Assembly (NCBI RefSeq): GCF_000296215.2 | Contig: NZ_CP013949.1 | Location: 3,713,501-3,777,500, forward strand | DNA from: Bradyrhizobium sp. CCGE-LA001 | GTDB lineage: Bacteria > Pseudomonadota > Alphaproteobacteria > Rhizobiales > Xanthobacteraceae | Direction: 5' to 3' | DNA: 64,000 nt | Shown here: piece after piece, positions 34,397 to 43,587 of the stretch | Layout: each line of letters begins with the position of its first letter | Numbering within the stretch: the stretch's first letter is position 1 | Translations under genes and position numbers: made by a program | Notes under the pieces: generated by a model | What the model saw: the letters and a program-made list of their open reading frames with translations, nothing else | Told to the model about the DNA's origin: nothing | Databases searched by the model: none

Positions 34397-35899
34397 TCAC
34401 CGCCTCACGATCGAACCGGCGCGGCCAATCAGGCGCGCGAGCTGGCGGAAGCGGCTGCCGACGCGGTCGGCGACGAGATCGCCGAGGCGATGCTCGAACA
34501 CCAGCATCAGCTTACGGCCCTGGCTGCGGAAATGCGTGGCCGGCAGAACGCCAGGGCGCGCCGCCGAGACCAGGTGCGCGACGCGGAACGCTGCTCCCAG
34601 GAGGCGGGCGCGCTCGAGCTGTGCAGGCGTCAGCAGGCCCTGCATGGTGGCCGGCGGCTGGTTCTCCTCGCTCAGGCCGGCATAGCGATAGAACACGGAC
34701 AGGCCGACGAAGGCGCGCTCGGTGTGGGTGATCGCGCCGAAATTGCCGTTGACGACAAGGCTCAGCGTCTGCTCGCCGCGGTGGTCGGGGTGCACGCGCC
34801 AGCCGATGTCGGAGAGCAGGCATGCGGCGTGACGCAGGCGGCGGTCCTCTTCGGTTTCGCGCAGCTTCACGACGCGCGCGAGGCGATCGGTCCAGGCGAT
34901 CAGCTCGCGGGCATGCTTGGCCGAGCGCGACAGCAATTGGTTGAGCTCCTCTGCGGCGCAGATCAACCCGTCCTTGTTGCGTTCGGTTTCCGACAGCTTC
35001 TCGTGCAACAAGCCTTCGCGCACGCCGAAGGTGGAGAACACGATGGTCTTCGGCTTCGCCACGCGGATGATGTGCTCGAGAACTAGGGCGGCATAGGTGA
35101 GGAGCGGGCGGCGCGCATCGGCGACGATCTCGATGTCGGCCAACATGTCGGCGGCCGCGAGGCGGCGGAGACGGCGCGAAAAGTCCAGCGCTTCAGCCGC
35201 GGGAATGGAGTAGCCGTGCATGACCTGGAGCGGATAGCCGCTCTGGATGATGTGGATGCGCGCGAGCGCGCGCCAGGTGCCGCCGACGGCGTAGAAGATA
35301 CGGCCGCCGCCCGCGGCGAGCTGCGGCACCCCGTCGATCGCCTCGCGGACGATGCGGTCGGCGCGCTTGAGCGATTTGTGCGCGAGGTCCTGGAGCGCGA
35401 GCCCGCCGAGCGGCAACGTCACGCCGCTGCGTACGCTGTTCCTGCGCACGTCGATCAGCTCGAGCGAGCCGCCGCCGAGATCGCCGACGATGCCGTCGGG
35501 ATGATGGATACCGGAGATCACGCCGAGCGCCGACAGCCGTGCCTCGCGCGGGCCCGACAGGATCTCGATCTTCACGGCGCAGATGCGCTCGGCCTTGGCG
35601 ATGAAGTCAGGGCCGTTGGAGGCGTCGCGGCAGGCGGCCGTCGCAATCGCGAACACGCGCCCGACCTGCATCACGCGGCATAGCGCGCGAAAACGCTTCA
35701 GCGAGGTGAGCGCCTTGTCGACGGCGTCGGGCGCGAGCAAGCCCGTGCTCTGCACCTCACGGCCGAGTCCGCACAGCGTCTTTTCGTTGAAGACCGGAAT
35801 GAGGCTGCGCGCCAGCGCCTCGTAGACGACGAGACGGACCGAGTTGGAGCCGATGTCGATGACCGCGACGCTCGCGCCGCGCTTGCGCGGCCGCTTCAC
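34397..35899 (-). CDS. ppx: Exopolyphosphatase / guanosine pentaphosphatase (Ppx/GppA family)
   Basis: The 500 residues carry the ASKHA-type phosphate motif VIDIGSNSVRLVVYE (about 13-27), IVGDLGGGSLELIDV (about 135-149) and GTWRALARIHI. A C-terminal HD-like helical region contains LLSDIGWRVHPDHRG. The enzyme hydrolyses terminal phosphates of polyphosphate or pppGpp. It lies immediately downstream of ppk (15 bp), so polyphosphate synthesis and degradation genes form one unit. The PepSY gene converges on it. Confidence 0.94.
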   Translation of the reverse strand: MKRPRKRGASVAVIDIGSNSVRLVVYEALARSLIPVFNEKTLCGLGREVQSTGLLAPDAVDKALTSLKRFRALCRVMQVGRVFAIATAACRDASNGPDFIAKAERICAVKIEILSGPREARLSALGVISGIHHPDGIVGDLGGGSLELIDVRRNSVRSGVTLPLGGLALQDLAHKSLKRADRIVREAIDGVPQLAAGGGRIFYAVGGTWRALARIHIIQSGYPLQVMHGYSIPAAEALDFSRRLRRLAAADMLADIEIVADARRPLLTYAALVLEHIIRVAKPKTIVFSTFGVREGLLHEKLSETERNKDGLICAAEELNQLLSRSAKHARELIAWTDRLARVVKLRETEEDRRLRHAACLLSDIGWRVHPDHRGEQTLSLVVNGNFGAITHTERAFVGLSVFYRYAGLSEENQPPATMQGLLTPAQLERARLLGAAFRVAHLVSAARPGVLPATHFRSQGRKLMLVFEHRLGDLVADRVGSRFRQLARLIGRAGSIVRR

Positions 35900-35914
35900 G
35901 TCGCAGATCCGGGA

Positions 35915-38122
35915 TCAGGATTGATGACGTTCATTACGGCGCGTGAGACGGCGCGGCGAGGATTCCTTGAGCGACTTTCCACGGCCAGACAGACTCGGAT
36001 TCGTCATGAAGTAGTTGTGGACGTTGAAAGGCTCGTCGCCCTTCGCGGCCTTCATACGCGTTGAGGACCCGTCCGGCAACAATTGCCAGCTCTGCTCGTT
36101 GTCCTTCAGGTTCGCGACCATGATCTGTTCGAGAACCTGCTGATGCACCGTGGGATTTTGCAGCGGACACAACACCTCGACGCGGCGGTCGAGGTTGCGC
36201 GGCATCATGTCGGCCGAGGAGATATACACAGCCGCTTTTGCGCTCGGCAGGCCCTGACCCATGCCGAAGCAATAGATTCGGCCGTGTTCCAGGAAGCGTC
36301 CGATGATCGATTTGACGCGGATGTTCTCCGACAGGCCGGGAATTCCCGGCCTGAGGCAGCAGATCCCGCGTACCACGAGTTCGACCTGAACGCCGGCCTG
36401 CGAGGCCTCGTAGAGCGCGTCGATAATGTCGGGGTCGACCAGCGCATTCATCTTCATCCAGACCGCGCCGGGACGGCCGTGCCGCGCATGCGCGGTCTCG
36501 CCCTGGATGTGCTCGATGATGCGCTTGCGCAAGGTCAATGGCGATACCGCCATCTTCTCCAGATCGCTCGGCGCGGCATAGCCGGTGATGAAGTTGAACA
36601 CGCGCGCCGCGTCGCGGCCGATGGTCGGATCCGAGGTGAAGTAAGAGAGGTCGGTGTAGATGCGTGCGGTGACCGGGTGATAGTTGCCGGTGCCGGTATG
36701 CACGTAGGTCGTGAGGTTTCCGCCTTCACGGCGTACCACCATCGAGAGCTTGGCGTGCGTCTTCAGCTCGAGGAAGCCGTAGACGACCTGTACGCCGGCA
36801 CGTTCGAGGTCGCGCGCCCAGCGGATGTTGGCTTCTTCGTCGAAGCGCGCCTTCAGCTCGATCAGCGCGGTGACGGACTTGCCGGCTTCGGCGGCCTCCG
36901 CAAGCGTGCGCACGATCGGCGAATTGTTGGAAGTGCGATAGAGCGTCTGCTTGATCGCGACCACGTCGGGGTCGCGCGCGGCCTGTTGCAGGAACTGCAC
37001 CACCACGTCGAAGGACTCGTAGGGGTGATGGACGACGAGGTCCTTCTGCCGGATCGCGGCGAAGATGTCGCCGCCATGCTCGCGCACGCGCTCGGGGTGA
37101 CGCGGCACATAAGGCGTGAATTCGAGGTCTGGACGGTCGAGGCGCGTCAGTTGCGAGAGCTCGTTCATCGCCTGCACGCCGTCGACCAGGAATACCTCGT
37201 CGTCGGCGGCCGACAGGGCATGCTGGACGAAGCTGCGTAGCTCCTCCGGCATCTTGGCGTCGATCTCGAGCCGGATCACCGACCCGCGGCGCCGCCGCTT
37301 CAGTGCTGTCTCGAACAAGCGGACGAGGTCTTCCGCCTCTTCCTCGATTTCGAGCTCGGAGTCGCGGATGATGCGGAAGGCACCCTGGCCGTGCAGATTG
37401 TAGCCGGGGAACAGGCGGTTGATGAACAGGGCGGTCGCCTGCTCCAGCGAGATCAGCCGGACGGCCTTGCCCTCGGCGGGCAGGCGGATGAAGCGGTCGA
37501 TCTTGCCGGGCATGCGGATCAGCGCGTTCATCTGCCTGCCGTCGGCGGCACGGGTGAGCTGGAGCGCGATGGTGAAGCCGAGGCTCGGAATGAACGGGAA
37601 AGGGTGGGCCGGATCGATTGCGAGTGGCGTCAGCAGCGGGAACACGTTGTTGAGGAAATAATCCTCGATCCAGGTCCGTTCCGCCTTGGTGACCTCCTTG
37701 CCTTCGACCAGCACGATGCCGACCTCGGCGAGCGTGCCGCGCAGATCGCGCCAGATCGCCTGCTGGTCGGAGGCAAGCTCGGAGACGGTGCGATTGATCA
37801 GAGCGAGCTGTTCGGAGGGCGTCAGGCCGTCGGGGCTGCGTTCAGCAATGCCCTCGCGCACCTGGGCCTTGATGCCGGCGACGCGGACCATGAAGAATTC
37901 GTCGAGGTTATTCGCCGAAATCGACAGGAATCGCACCCGTTCCAGCAGGGGGTGGCTAGGATTGACCGATTCCTCCAGGACGCGGCGGTTGAAATGCAGC
38001 CAGGAGAGCTCGCGGTTGATGAATCGCTCGGGGCTGGAGGCGATCGCCGGCAGGCCCTCAGGTTCCTGGGCTTTTTCTTTTGTCTCAACAGCTTGCGCGG
38101 AATCCATCAGAAGTCGGTCCAT
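35915..38122 (-). CDS. ppk1: Polyphosphate kinase 1
   Basis: A 735-residue enzyme that makes inorganic polyphosphate from ATP via a phospho-histidine. The N-terminal and head domains (RFINRELSWLHFNRRVLEES, SLGFTIALQL) precede two phospholipase-D-like catalytic domains. The autophosphorylated histidine lies in GFLELKTHAKLSMV, followed by TYVHTGTGNYHPVTARIYTD and YISSADMMPRNLDRRVEVL. Length is normal. It heads the ppk-ppx pair. Confidence 0.97.
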   Translation of the reverse strand: MDRLLMDSAQAVETKEKAQEPEGLPAIASSPERFINRELSWLHFNRRVLEESVNPSHPLLERVRFLSISANNLDEFFMVRVAGIKAQVREGIAERSPDGLTPSEQLALINRTVSELASDQQAIWRDLRGTLAEVGIVLVEGKEVTKAERTWIEDYFLNNVFPLLTPLAIDPAHPFPFIPSLGFTIALQLTRAADGRQMNALIRMPGKIDRFIRLPAEGKAVRLISLEQATALFINRLFPGYNLHGQGAFRIIRDSELEIEEEAEDLVRLFETALKRRRRGSVIRLEIDAKMPEELRSFVQHALSAADDEVFLVDGVQAMNELSQLTRLDRPDLEFTPYVPRHPERVREHGGDIFAAIRQKDLVVHHPYESFDVVVQFLQQAARDPDVVAIKQTLYRTSNNSPIVRTLAEAAEAGKSVTALIELKARFDEEANIRWARDLERAGVQVVYGFLELKTHAKLSMVVRREGGNLTTYVHTGTGNYHPVTARIYTDLSYFTSDPTIGRDAARVFNFITGYAAPSDLEKMAVSPLTLRKRIIEHIQGETAHARHGRPGAVWMKMNALVDPDIIDALYEASQAGVQVELVVRGICCLRPGIPGLSENIRVKSIIGRFLEHGRIYCFGMGQGLPSAKAAVYISSADMMPRNLDRRVEVLCPLQNPTVHQQVLEQIMVANLKDNEQSWQLLPDGSSTRMKAAKGDEPFNVHNYFMTNPSLSGRGKSLKESSPRRLTRRNERHQS

Positions 38123-38253
38123 CCAGTTCGCCTCACTTTGCGACTTATGCGCAAAACCGGCCGGAGCATGTGTTAGAGCGATGACGTTTCGATGACATTG
38201 ATGTTCCGCCGCTCCGCCGCGTCAAGCGGCCTTGGTGGCCCAGCGCAGGCCGG

Positions 38254-38931
38254 TCAGGCGTCGCGGAGCAGCTCAGCCGCCAGCGCCCGGGTGACTGGGC
38301 GGCCGAGCCGCAGGGCCTCGCTGTCGAGCAGCTCCACGGCCCGGCGGGCGGCCGCCGACGATCGCTCCAGCCGGGTGGCGAGATAGCCGACCACGCTCTC
38401 ATCCACGGTGAGCTGCCGGTCGGCGCAGAATTTGACGATCAGGCCACGGAACAGCTGGTCGTCGGGCGGCAGCAGCGCGACAACAGGCACGGCGCGCAGA
38501 CGCGAACGCAGGTCGCGCAGCTCGATCTCGAGCGAGGCCGGCACCTCGCGCCCGGTGAAGAGGACGTAGGCACCGTCCTCGCGGGCGAGATTCATCAGGT
38601 GGAAAAGGGCGCGCTCGTCGAACGCCTTCGCCTTGAGGTCCTCGACCACCAGCGCTCCGGTGGCGAGCGCACCCGGGACAGCCGCAGCAGTCAGCGCATT
38701 GGCGATGGTCGAGCGGGCGCCGGCCTCTTCGGCCCAAATCGCGGCAAGGTGGCTCTTGCCGCTTCCCTCGGGTCCGGCCAGCCACATGATCCGGTTCGGC
38801 CATTCCGGCCAGCTGTCGATCAGGCCCAGCCCGGCCGCGTTGGCCGGGCCTTCCAGGAAATTGTCCCGGCTGAGGCTTTCCGCGTGCGGAAGCGAAAACG
38901 CCAATTGTCGGGGGTGAACGCGGCCTGCCAC
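38254..38931 (-). CDS. hdaA: Hda/DnaA-like AAA+ protein
   Basis: A 225-residue protein with a DnaA-type AAA+ core and no DNA-binding domain IV. Visible are RQLAFSLPHAESLSRDNFL at the N-terminus, the Walker A GPEGSGKSHL (about 54-63), VEDLKAKAFDE as the Walker B equivalent, and an Arg-finger-like LRDLRSRLRAVP. Hda/HdaA promotes hydrolysis of DnaA-bound ATP to prevent over-initiation. GTG 38931 gives the usual N-terminus; frames to 39060 overlap the next gene. It lies between ppk and a phosphatidyltransferase, the usual rhizobial order. Confidence 0.88.
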   Translation of the reverse strand: MAGRVHPRQLAFSLPHAESLSRDNFLEGPANAAGLGLIDSWPEWPNRIMWLAGPEGSGKSHLAAIWAEEAGARSTIANALTAAAVPGALATGALVVEDLKAKAFDERALFHLMNLAREDGAYVLFTGREVPASLEIELRDLRSRLRAVPVVALLPPDDQLFRGLIVKFCADRQLTVDESVVGYLATRLERSSAAARRAVELLDSEALRLGRPVTRALAAELLRDA

Positions 38932-39023
38932 GCTTGCTTTGCTCCGTGCCGGCGCGCCGGCTTCAGCTTGAAGATTCGATCCTATCCGGCGCGAGTTGGC
39001 CTTTTGCGGGGCCGCTTCGCAGC

Positions 39024-39566
39024 TCATTTGGCCTCGATCGTGCTCATGTGCCGCAGCCACTCGACAAGATAGAGCGACACGGAGGAGAGCGTGAAGATCG
39101 TGACGAGCCCCATCAGGATCATATCATAGGGGGCCGGCTTGAAGCCGAAAGCAAGCGCCGCCAGCACCAGGGCCGCGAACGCCACCTGAGCGACGGTGTT
39201 GAGCTTGGACACTTTGGACGGCTTCATCTCGACCGGCCGGTCGAACAACCAGGACACGATCACGGCAGCGACGATCATGATGTCGCGCGAGACCACCAGG
39301 ATCACGATCCAGCGCGGGATCGCGCCCCAGATGCCGAGCGCCATGTAGATCGAGACCAGCAGCGCCTTGTCCGCGAGCGGATCAAGCAGGGCGCCGAGTT
39401 CGCTCGTCATGTTGAAGCGCTTGGCCAGGAAGCCGTCGACGGCATCGCTGATGCCGGCAACCAGGAAGACGGCGAACGCCACCTCCATTTGGCTCGACAC
39501 GATGGCCCAGACGATGATCGGGACCAGCATGATGCGGCCTAGGGTAATGATATTCGGAATACTCAC
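39024..39566 (-). CDS. CDP-alcohol phosphatidyltransferase family protein
   Basis: A 180-residue integral membrane enzyme. The family signature D-G-x2-A-x-R-x8-G-x3-D-x3-D is seen as DAVDGFLAKRFNMTSELGALLDPLADK-like spacing at about residues 41-67. Five or six hydrophobic helices surround it. Enzymes of this family move a phosphatidyl group from CDP-diacylglycerol to glycerol-3-phosphate, serine or another alcohol. PgsA-like by length, but the acceptor is not provable. It is co-directional with hdaA, 92 bp upstream of it. Confidence 0.9.
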   Translation of the reverse strand: MSIPNIITLGRIMLVPIIVWAIVSSQMEVAFAVFLVAGISDAVDGFLAKRFNMTSELGALLDPLADKALLVSIYMALGIWGAIPRWIVILVVSRDIMIVAAVIVSWLFDRPVEMKPSKVSKLNTVAQVAFAALVLAALAFGFKPAPYDMILMGLVTIFTLSSVSLYLVEWLRHMSTIEAK

Positions 39567-39720
39567 GCAGCGCTTCCCGGCACCGGTCTGACCTCGAATC
39601 CGGCCCGTTACAGGCTGAACCGGTTGATATGTCTACATAGTATAGGGCGGGGCGCCATGCGAGCCATTGCGCGTCCACGGAATTCGACGTAACCAGCCGC
39701 AAACCCACTGGAAATCGGGC

Positions 39721-40794
39721 ATGACCGACCGCAAAAACGGCCTCACTTACGCCGATTCAGGCGTCGATATCGACGCGGGCAACCGCCTCGTCGACCTGAT
39801 CAAGCCGATGGTGCGCGCCACCGCACGCCCCGGCGCCGACGCCGAAATCGGCGGTTTCGGGGGTTTGTTCGACCTCAAGGCGGCCGGCTTCAAGGACCCG
39901 GTCCTGGTCGCCGCGACCGACGGCGTCGGCACCAAGGTCAAGATTGCGATCGATACCGGCCTGCATGGTGGCATCGGCATCGATCTCGTCGCCATGAGCG
40001 TCAACGACCTCGTGGTGCAGGGCGCCGAGCCACTGTTCTTCCTGGACTATTTTGCCTGTGGCAAGCTCGATCCGGAGGCCACCGCCGCGATCGTCGCAGG
40101 CGTCGCAGAAGGCTGCCGGGAATCCGGCTGCGCCCTGATCGGCGGCGAGACCGCCGAGATGCCCGGGCTCTACAAGGACGGAGATTACGACCTCGGCGGC
40201 TTTGCCGTCGGCGCCGCCGAGCGCGGTACGCTGTTGCCGCGCAAGGACATCGCGGCGGGCGACGCCGTGATCGGCCTCGCCTCGTCGGGCGTGCATTCCA
40301 ACGGTTTTTCGCTGGTGCGCAAGATCGTCGAGCAGTCCGGTCTCAGCTTCGAGGCGCAGGCGCCGTTCGCGCCCGTGATGACGCTCGGCGGCGCGCTGCT
40401 GACGCCGACCAGGCTCTACGTCAAATCCTGCCTGCGCGCGATTCGCGAAACCGGCGCGGTGAAGGGGCTCGCCCACATCACCGGCGGCGGCTTCACCGAC
40501 AACATTCCGCGCGTCCTGCCGAAGCACCTCGGCGTCGGCATCGACCTCGCGCGCCTGCCGGTACTCCCCGTGTTCAAATGGCTGGCGGCGCAGGCCGGTA
40601 TTGCCGAGCTGGAAATGCTGCGCACTTTCAATTGCGGCATTGGCATGATCGCGATCGTCGAGCCTGACAAGGTCGACAAGGTGATTGAGGTCTTCACCGA
40701 TGCCGGTGAGACGGTGGCGCAGCTCGGCACCGTGATCCCGGCCGAGGGCGAGCACCGCGTCGTCTATAACGGCCACCTCGACATGGCACTGTGA
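39721..40794 (+). CDS. purM: Phosphoribosylformylglycinamidine cyclo-ligase (AIR synthetase)
   Basis: Fifth step of purine synthesis: FGAM plus ATP to AIR. The 357 residues include GLTYADSGVDIDAGNRLV (about 7-24), LVAATDGVGTKVKIA, NDLVVQGAEPLFFLDYFA, GGETAEMPGLY, ASSGVHSNGFSLVRK and HITGGGFTDNIPR. The ATG at 39721 is the family start. purN follows with a 1-bp overlap (TGATG), so the two enzymes are translationally coupled. Confidence 0.98.
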   Translation: MTDRKNGLTYADSGVDIDAGNRLVDLIKPMVRATARPGADAEIGGFGGLFDLKAAGFKDPVLVAATDGVGTKVKIAIDTGLHGGIGIDLVAMSVNDLVVQGAEPLFFLDYFACGKLDPEATAAIVAGVAEGCRESGCALIGGETAEMPGLYKDGDYDLGGFAVGAAERGTLLPRKDIAAGDAVIGLASSGVHSNGFSLVRKIVEQSGLSFEAQAPFAPVMTLGGALLTPTRLYVKSCLRAIRETGAVKGLAHITGGGFTDNIPRVLPKHLGVGIDLARLPVLPVFKWLAAQAGIAELEMLRTFNCGIGMIAIVEPDKVDKVIEVFTDAGETVAQLGTVIPAEGEHRVVYNGHLDMAL

Positions 40795-41462
40795 TGACTG
40801 GCGCTGTGATGAAGCGCCGCGTCGCCATCCTGATCTCCGGGCGCGGCTCCAACATGGCCGCGCTGATCAAGGCAGCAGGCTCGGCCGATTTCCCGGCGGA
40901 GATTTCGCTCGTCATCTCGAACAAGGCCGATGCGCTCGGGCTGGAACGGGCGAGGGCGAGCGGCGTCACCACCGAGGTGATCGAGAGCAAGCCGTTCGGC
41001 AAGGACCGCGCCGGCTTCGAGAAAGTGCTGCAGGCAGCCCTCGACCGGCACGGCATCGAGCTGATTTGCCTCGGCGGCTTCATGCGCCTGTTCACGGCCG
41101 AGTTCACCAAGGCGTGGTACGGCAGGATGCTCAACATCCATCCCTCGCTGCTGCCGTCCTTCCCCGGCCTCGACCCGCATGGCCAGGCCCTGCGCGCCGG
41201 CGTCAAGCTGTCAGGCGCGACGGTGCATTTCGTGATCCCCGAGACCGATGCCGGCCCGATCGTGATGCAGGGCGCGGTTCCCGTCAGCGATCACGACACG
41301 GGCGAGACGCTCTCGGAGCGCATCCTCGAAGTCGAGCATCGCATCTATCCCGAGGCACTGCGGCTGCTGGCTATGGGCAAGGTCCGGATTGAAGGCGATG
41401 TGTGCAGGACGGCGGGGAGCTCTGCGTCGGAGAATTTTTTGGTTGCACCGGTGGTGGGCTGA
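40794..41462 (+). CDS. purN: Phosphoribosylglycinamide formyltransferase
   Basis: Transfers a formyl group from 10-formyl-THF to GAR in purine synthesis. The 222 residues carry VAILISGRGSNMAALI near the N-terminus, ICLGGFMRLFT, NIHPSLLPSFPGLDPHGQAL with the catalytic N/H (about 107-126), and the GATVHFV-ETDAGPIVMQG block with the catalytic Asp. The start may be ATG 40794, overlapping the purM stop, or ATG 40809, which matches the usual family N-terminus MKRRVAIL. A 15-bp imperfect duplication covers both. Confidence 0.96.
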   Translation: MTGAVMKRRVAILISGRGSNMAALIKAAGSADFPAEISLVISNKADALGLERARASGVTTEVIESKPFGKDRAGFEKVLQAALDRHGIELICLGGFMRLFTAEFTKAWYGRMLNIHPSLLPSFPGLDPHGQALRAGVKLSGATVHFVIPETDAGPIVMQGAVPVSDHDTGETLSERILEVEHRIYPEALRLLAMGKVRIEGDVCRTAGSSASENFLVAPVVG

Positions 41463-41478
41463 GCGGGGTACCTCAGGC

Positions 41479-41821
41479 TTACTCGATGTAACCTGTCGCC
41501 TCGCCATTGCGGACATATCCGTAGATTCCGAAACCCGCAGTCGTTTGCTCTCCGGCAAAGCGGATGCGGCATAAGACTGCGCGGACAAGTTCACGTTGAT
41601 GCGCCGTCTCGACCGATAGTTCAGCCCATTCCATCCAATCCCACCCGCTGCTGCTCCAGTGATAGAACCATTCGCCGTCCCACTGGCTTAGGTTTCCCGT
41701 TTCCAAGTTCTTGCAGCGAAATCGAGGTTGGTCGGAGGGGGGTAAGCGTTAGCACCGCCTCCCGCAACTCGCGCCATTTTGTGTCGTTGGCGACCGAATA
41801 GTAGTCGGACTGCCGAGCCAT
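41479..41821 (-). pseudogene. DUF6678-like protein gene broken by a frameshift in a C6 run
   Basis: Two adjoining frames make one protein. 41821 downward reads MARQSDYYSVANDTKWRELR...LTLTP. The continuation in another frame reads PRFRCKNLETGNLSQWDGEW...WMEWAELSVE to the stop at 41479. The switch lies at six Gs on the plus strand (41737-41742). Removing one base restores an uninterrupted ORF of about 113 residues with the pattern I associate with DUF6678 (NDTKWRELR; WDGEWFYH). This may be a true lesion, slippage control, or a sequencing error. Function of the family unknown. Confidence 0.7.
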
Positions 41822-41841
41822 ATGCCCACCCCAAACAAAAT

Positions 41842-41860
41842 CCCCCGGCAGAGCCGGGGG
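41842..41860 (-). terminator. Hairpin terminator downstream of cspA (minus strand)
   Basis: CCCCCGGC (41842-41849) and GCCGGGGG (41853-41860) form a perfect 8-bp stem with a 3-base loop. On the minus strand ATTTTGTTT follows. It sits 38 bp after the cspA stop. Confidence 0.75.
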
Positions 41861-41898
41861 CAACGTCATGATCTCTCGCGGTTCAGCCCTGAGAAAAA

Positions 41899-42105
41899 TC
41901 AGGAGACCTTGAGGTTCTCCGCGGATGATTTCCCGCGGTTCTCCACGAGGTCGTATTCAACCACCTGGTTTTCGTTGAGGGTCGAGAGCCCGGCGCGTTC
42001 GACGGCCGAGATATGGACGAACACGTCCTTGTCGCCGCCGTTCGGCTTGATGAACCCATAACCCTTGGTCGGGTTGAACCATTTGACGGTGCCTTTTTGC
42101 GGCAT
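41899..42105 (-). CDS. cspA: Cold-shock-domain protein
   Basis: A 68-residue single-stranded nucleic-acid-binding protein. RNP1-like GTVKWFNPTKGYGFI (5-19) and RNP2-like DVFVHISAVE (27-36) sit in a five-strand OB fold, ending SAENLKV. It acts as an RNA chaperone in cold or stress. GGAGGAGACTAG lies just before the ATG. A hairpin terminator follows. The roughly 250 bp upstream may hold a structured leader, but I could not identify a cold-shock thermosensor. Confidence 0.95.
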   Translation of the reverse strand: MPQKGTVKWFNPTKGYGFIKPNGGDKDVFVHISAVERAGLSTLNENQVVEYDLVENRGKSSAENLKVS

Positions 42106-42464
42106 CGCTAGTCTCCTCCACTAGATAGAAAAACGACGCGGCCGCTTTTTCGCGTGCCACGCCACAAACGGGCTTCCGGAAGTCTGTCGAGTCTCATCGT
42201 CGCGAAACGCACAGCCGCGCGGTCAATTCCGATTGTGACCAATATTGCAACATGAAAATCGCGCGTTAGCAAGCAGAGCGCGAATTTCAAGATCGGACCA
42301 GGCTTCTCCGTCTGCAATTTGCGACCTGTGGCAGCGGAACCACAATCGAGCCAATAGGCTCGATCTTGGCGCGCCGAGCGGTTGACCCTCCGCGGCAGTT
42401 CGGCGCAAATCGGCGCAGACCGTGTTGCATTTTCGCGCCGCCATTTGCTTTGGGATTGATCGTC
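42106..42464. other. Divergent intergenic region between cspA and the autotransporter-like gene
   Basis: No gene is evident over these 359 bp. The part nearest cspA is its leader and promoter; a run CTTTTTCG/GAAAAACGACGCGG lies near 42128-42152. GAGCCAATAGGCTC at 42351-42364 is a small palindrome close to the barrel gene. Short frames on both strands are Arg-rich and unconvincing. Confidence 0.4.
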
Positions 42465-43586
42465 ATGTGCTGCACGTCGCAGCTCTCCGGGACACGGCAG
42501 GTGATTGGAGGAGCCCGGACTCGCCGGACGACGGCCAAGGTCGCGAGCATCGTCGTGTTAATCCTGGTGACGACGCCCGCTTATGCCCAACTCGTCCCGC
42601 CGCCGCCTCCCACCCCGTCGGCCAATTCGGCCAATGACGATCAGTCGGCCGGCAACAGTGCGCTCAATCTCGGCTCGAATTTCCTGGAGCGCCTCGGCAA
42701 CCAGGCATCCGGCGGCGTCAACCGGGCGTTCCGCAGCAATCCCGGCGGCGGCGGCGCGTCGGCGGCCACCGAAGATCCGCGCTACCGCACCTGGTTCGAG
42801 GGCTACGGCATCTCGGTGCGAACGGACGCGCAAGGAGACTTCGTCGGCGACAAGCGCAAGACCTTTGGTGGCGTCGCCGGTTTTGGCGCGCGCGTTGCGC
42901 CCGGTGTCAATCTCGGCTTTTCGGTCGATCAGAGCCACACCGACATCGACGTGCCGCTGGCGCTGCAGTCGGCGACGCTCGACCTGACCCAAGTCGGTTT
43001 TAGCGGCTCGGTCGACAAAGGCCCCTGGACCTGGGCATTTGCGGTGGTGCATGGCTTCGGCAAGGTCCGCTCCAGCCGCGACACCGGCCTCGGCCTTGCG
43101 ACGGCGGGCTATCGCGCGGCGGTGGACGGCGCGCTGACCGAGATCAGCTACTACTGGACCAAGGACCAGATGCGCATCGTGCCCAAGGGGGCGCTCGAAT
43201 ATGTGCGCGCCACCAGCGCCGCGTTCCAGGAGGCCGGCGGCCTCGATCCGCTCAACGTCGGCGCGACTGCGCTGTCCCGCGCGCGGGTCATGATCGGGGC
43301 CGAGATCGGCCGCTACTTCATCATCGACCAGAGGATCCTGGACCTGTCTGCCTACGGCAAGTTCGTCGACAATTTCCACCAGGATCTCGGATCGATCCAG
43401 GTCAGCCTGGGAGCCCAGAGCATCGTCGTTCCCGGCATCGGCGAGAGCCGTTACGGCGCGGATGCCGGCGCCTTAGCCTCGCTCAGTCTGACCAACGTGG
43501 CGCGGCTCTATGTCAATTACGACGGCAAGTTCCGCAGGGAGCTCACCTCGCACCAGGGCACGGTCGGCTTCGAATACAAATGGTAG
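42465..43586 (+). CDS. Autotransporter-type outer-membrane beta-barrel protein
   Basis: A 373-residue exported protein. The signal segment ends TTPAYA (about residue 41) and leads into a Pro run (VPPPPPTP). A short Asn/Gly-rich linker follows, then a barrel-like domain (about 110-373) with alternating aromatic strands (YRTWFEGYGISVRTD, FGGVAGFGARVAPGVNLGFS). It ends in G-F-E-Y-K-W, a typical outer-membrane terminus. There is almost no passenger domain, so it may act as a plain porin-like barrel. ATG 42465 is chosen for the signal; 42366 would add Arg-rich residues. It is convergent with the LysR gene, one base apart. Confidence 0.8.
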   Translation: MCCTSQLSGTRQVIGGARTRRTTAKVASIVVLILVTTPAYAQLVPPPPPTPSANSANDDQSAGNSALNLGSNFLERLGNQASGGVNRAFRSNPGGGGASAATEDPRYRTWFEGYGISVRTDAQGDFVGDKRKTFGGVAGFGARVAPGVNLGFSVDQSHTDIDVPLALQSATLDLTQVGFSGSVDKGPWTWAFAVVHGFGKVRSSRDTGLGLATAGYRAAVDGALTEISYYWTKDQMRIVPKGALEYVRATSAAFQEAGGLDPLNVGATALSRARVMIGAEIGRYFIIDQRILDLSAYGKFVDNFHQDLGSIQVSLGAQSIVVPGIGESRYGADAGALASLSLTNVARLYVNYDGKFRRELTSHQGTVGFEYKW

Positions 43587-43587
43587 C

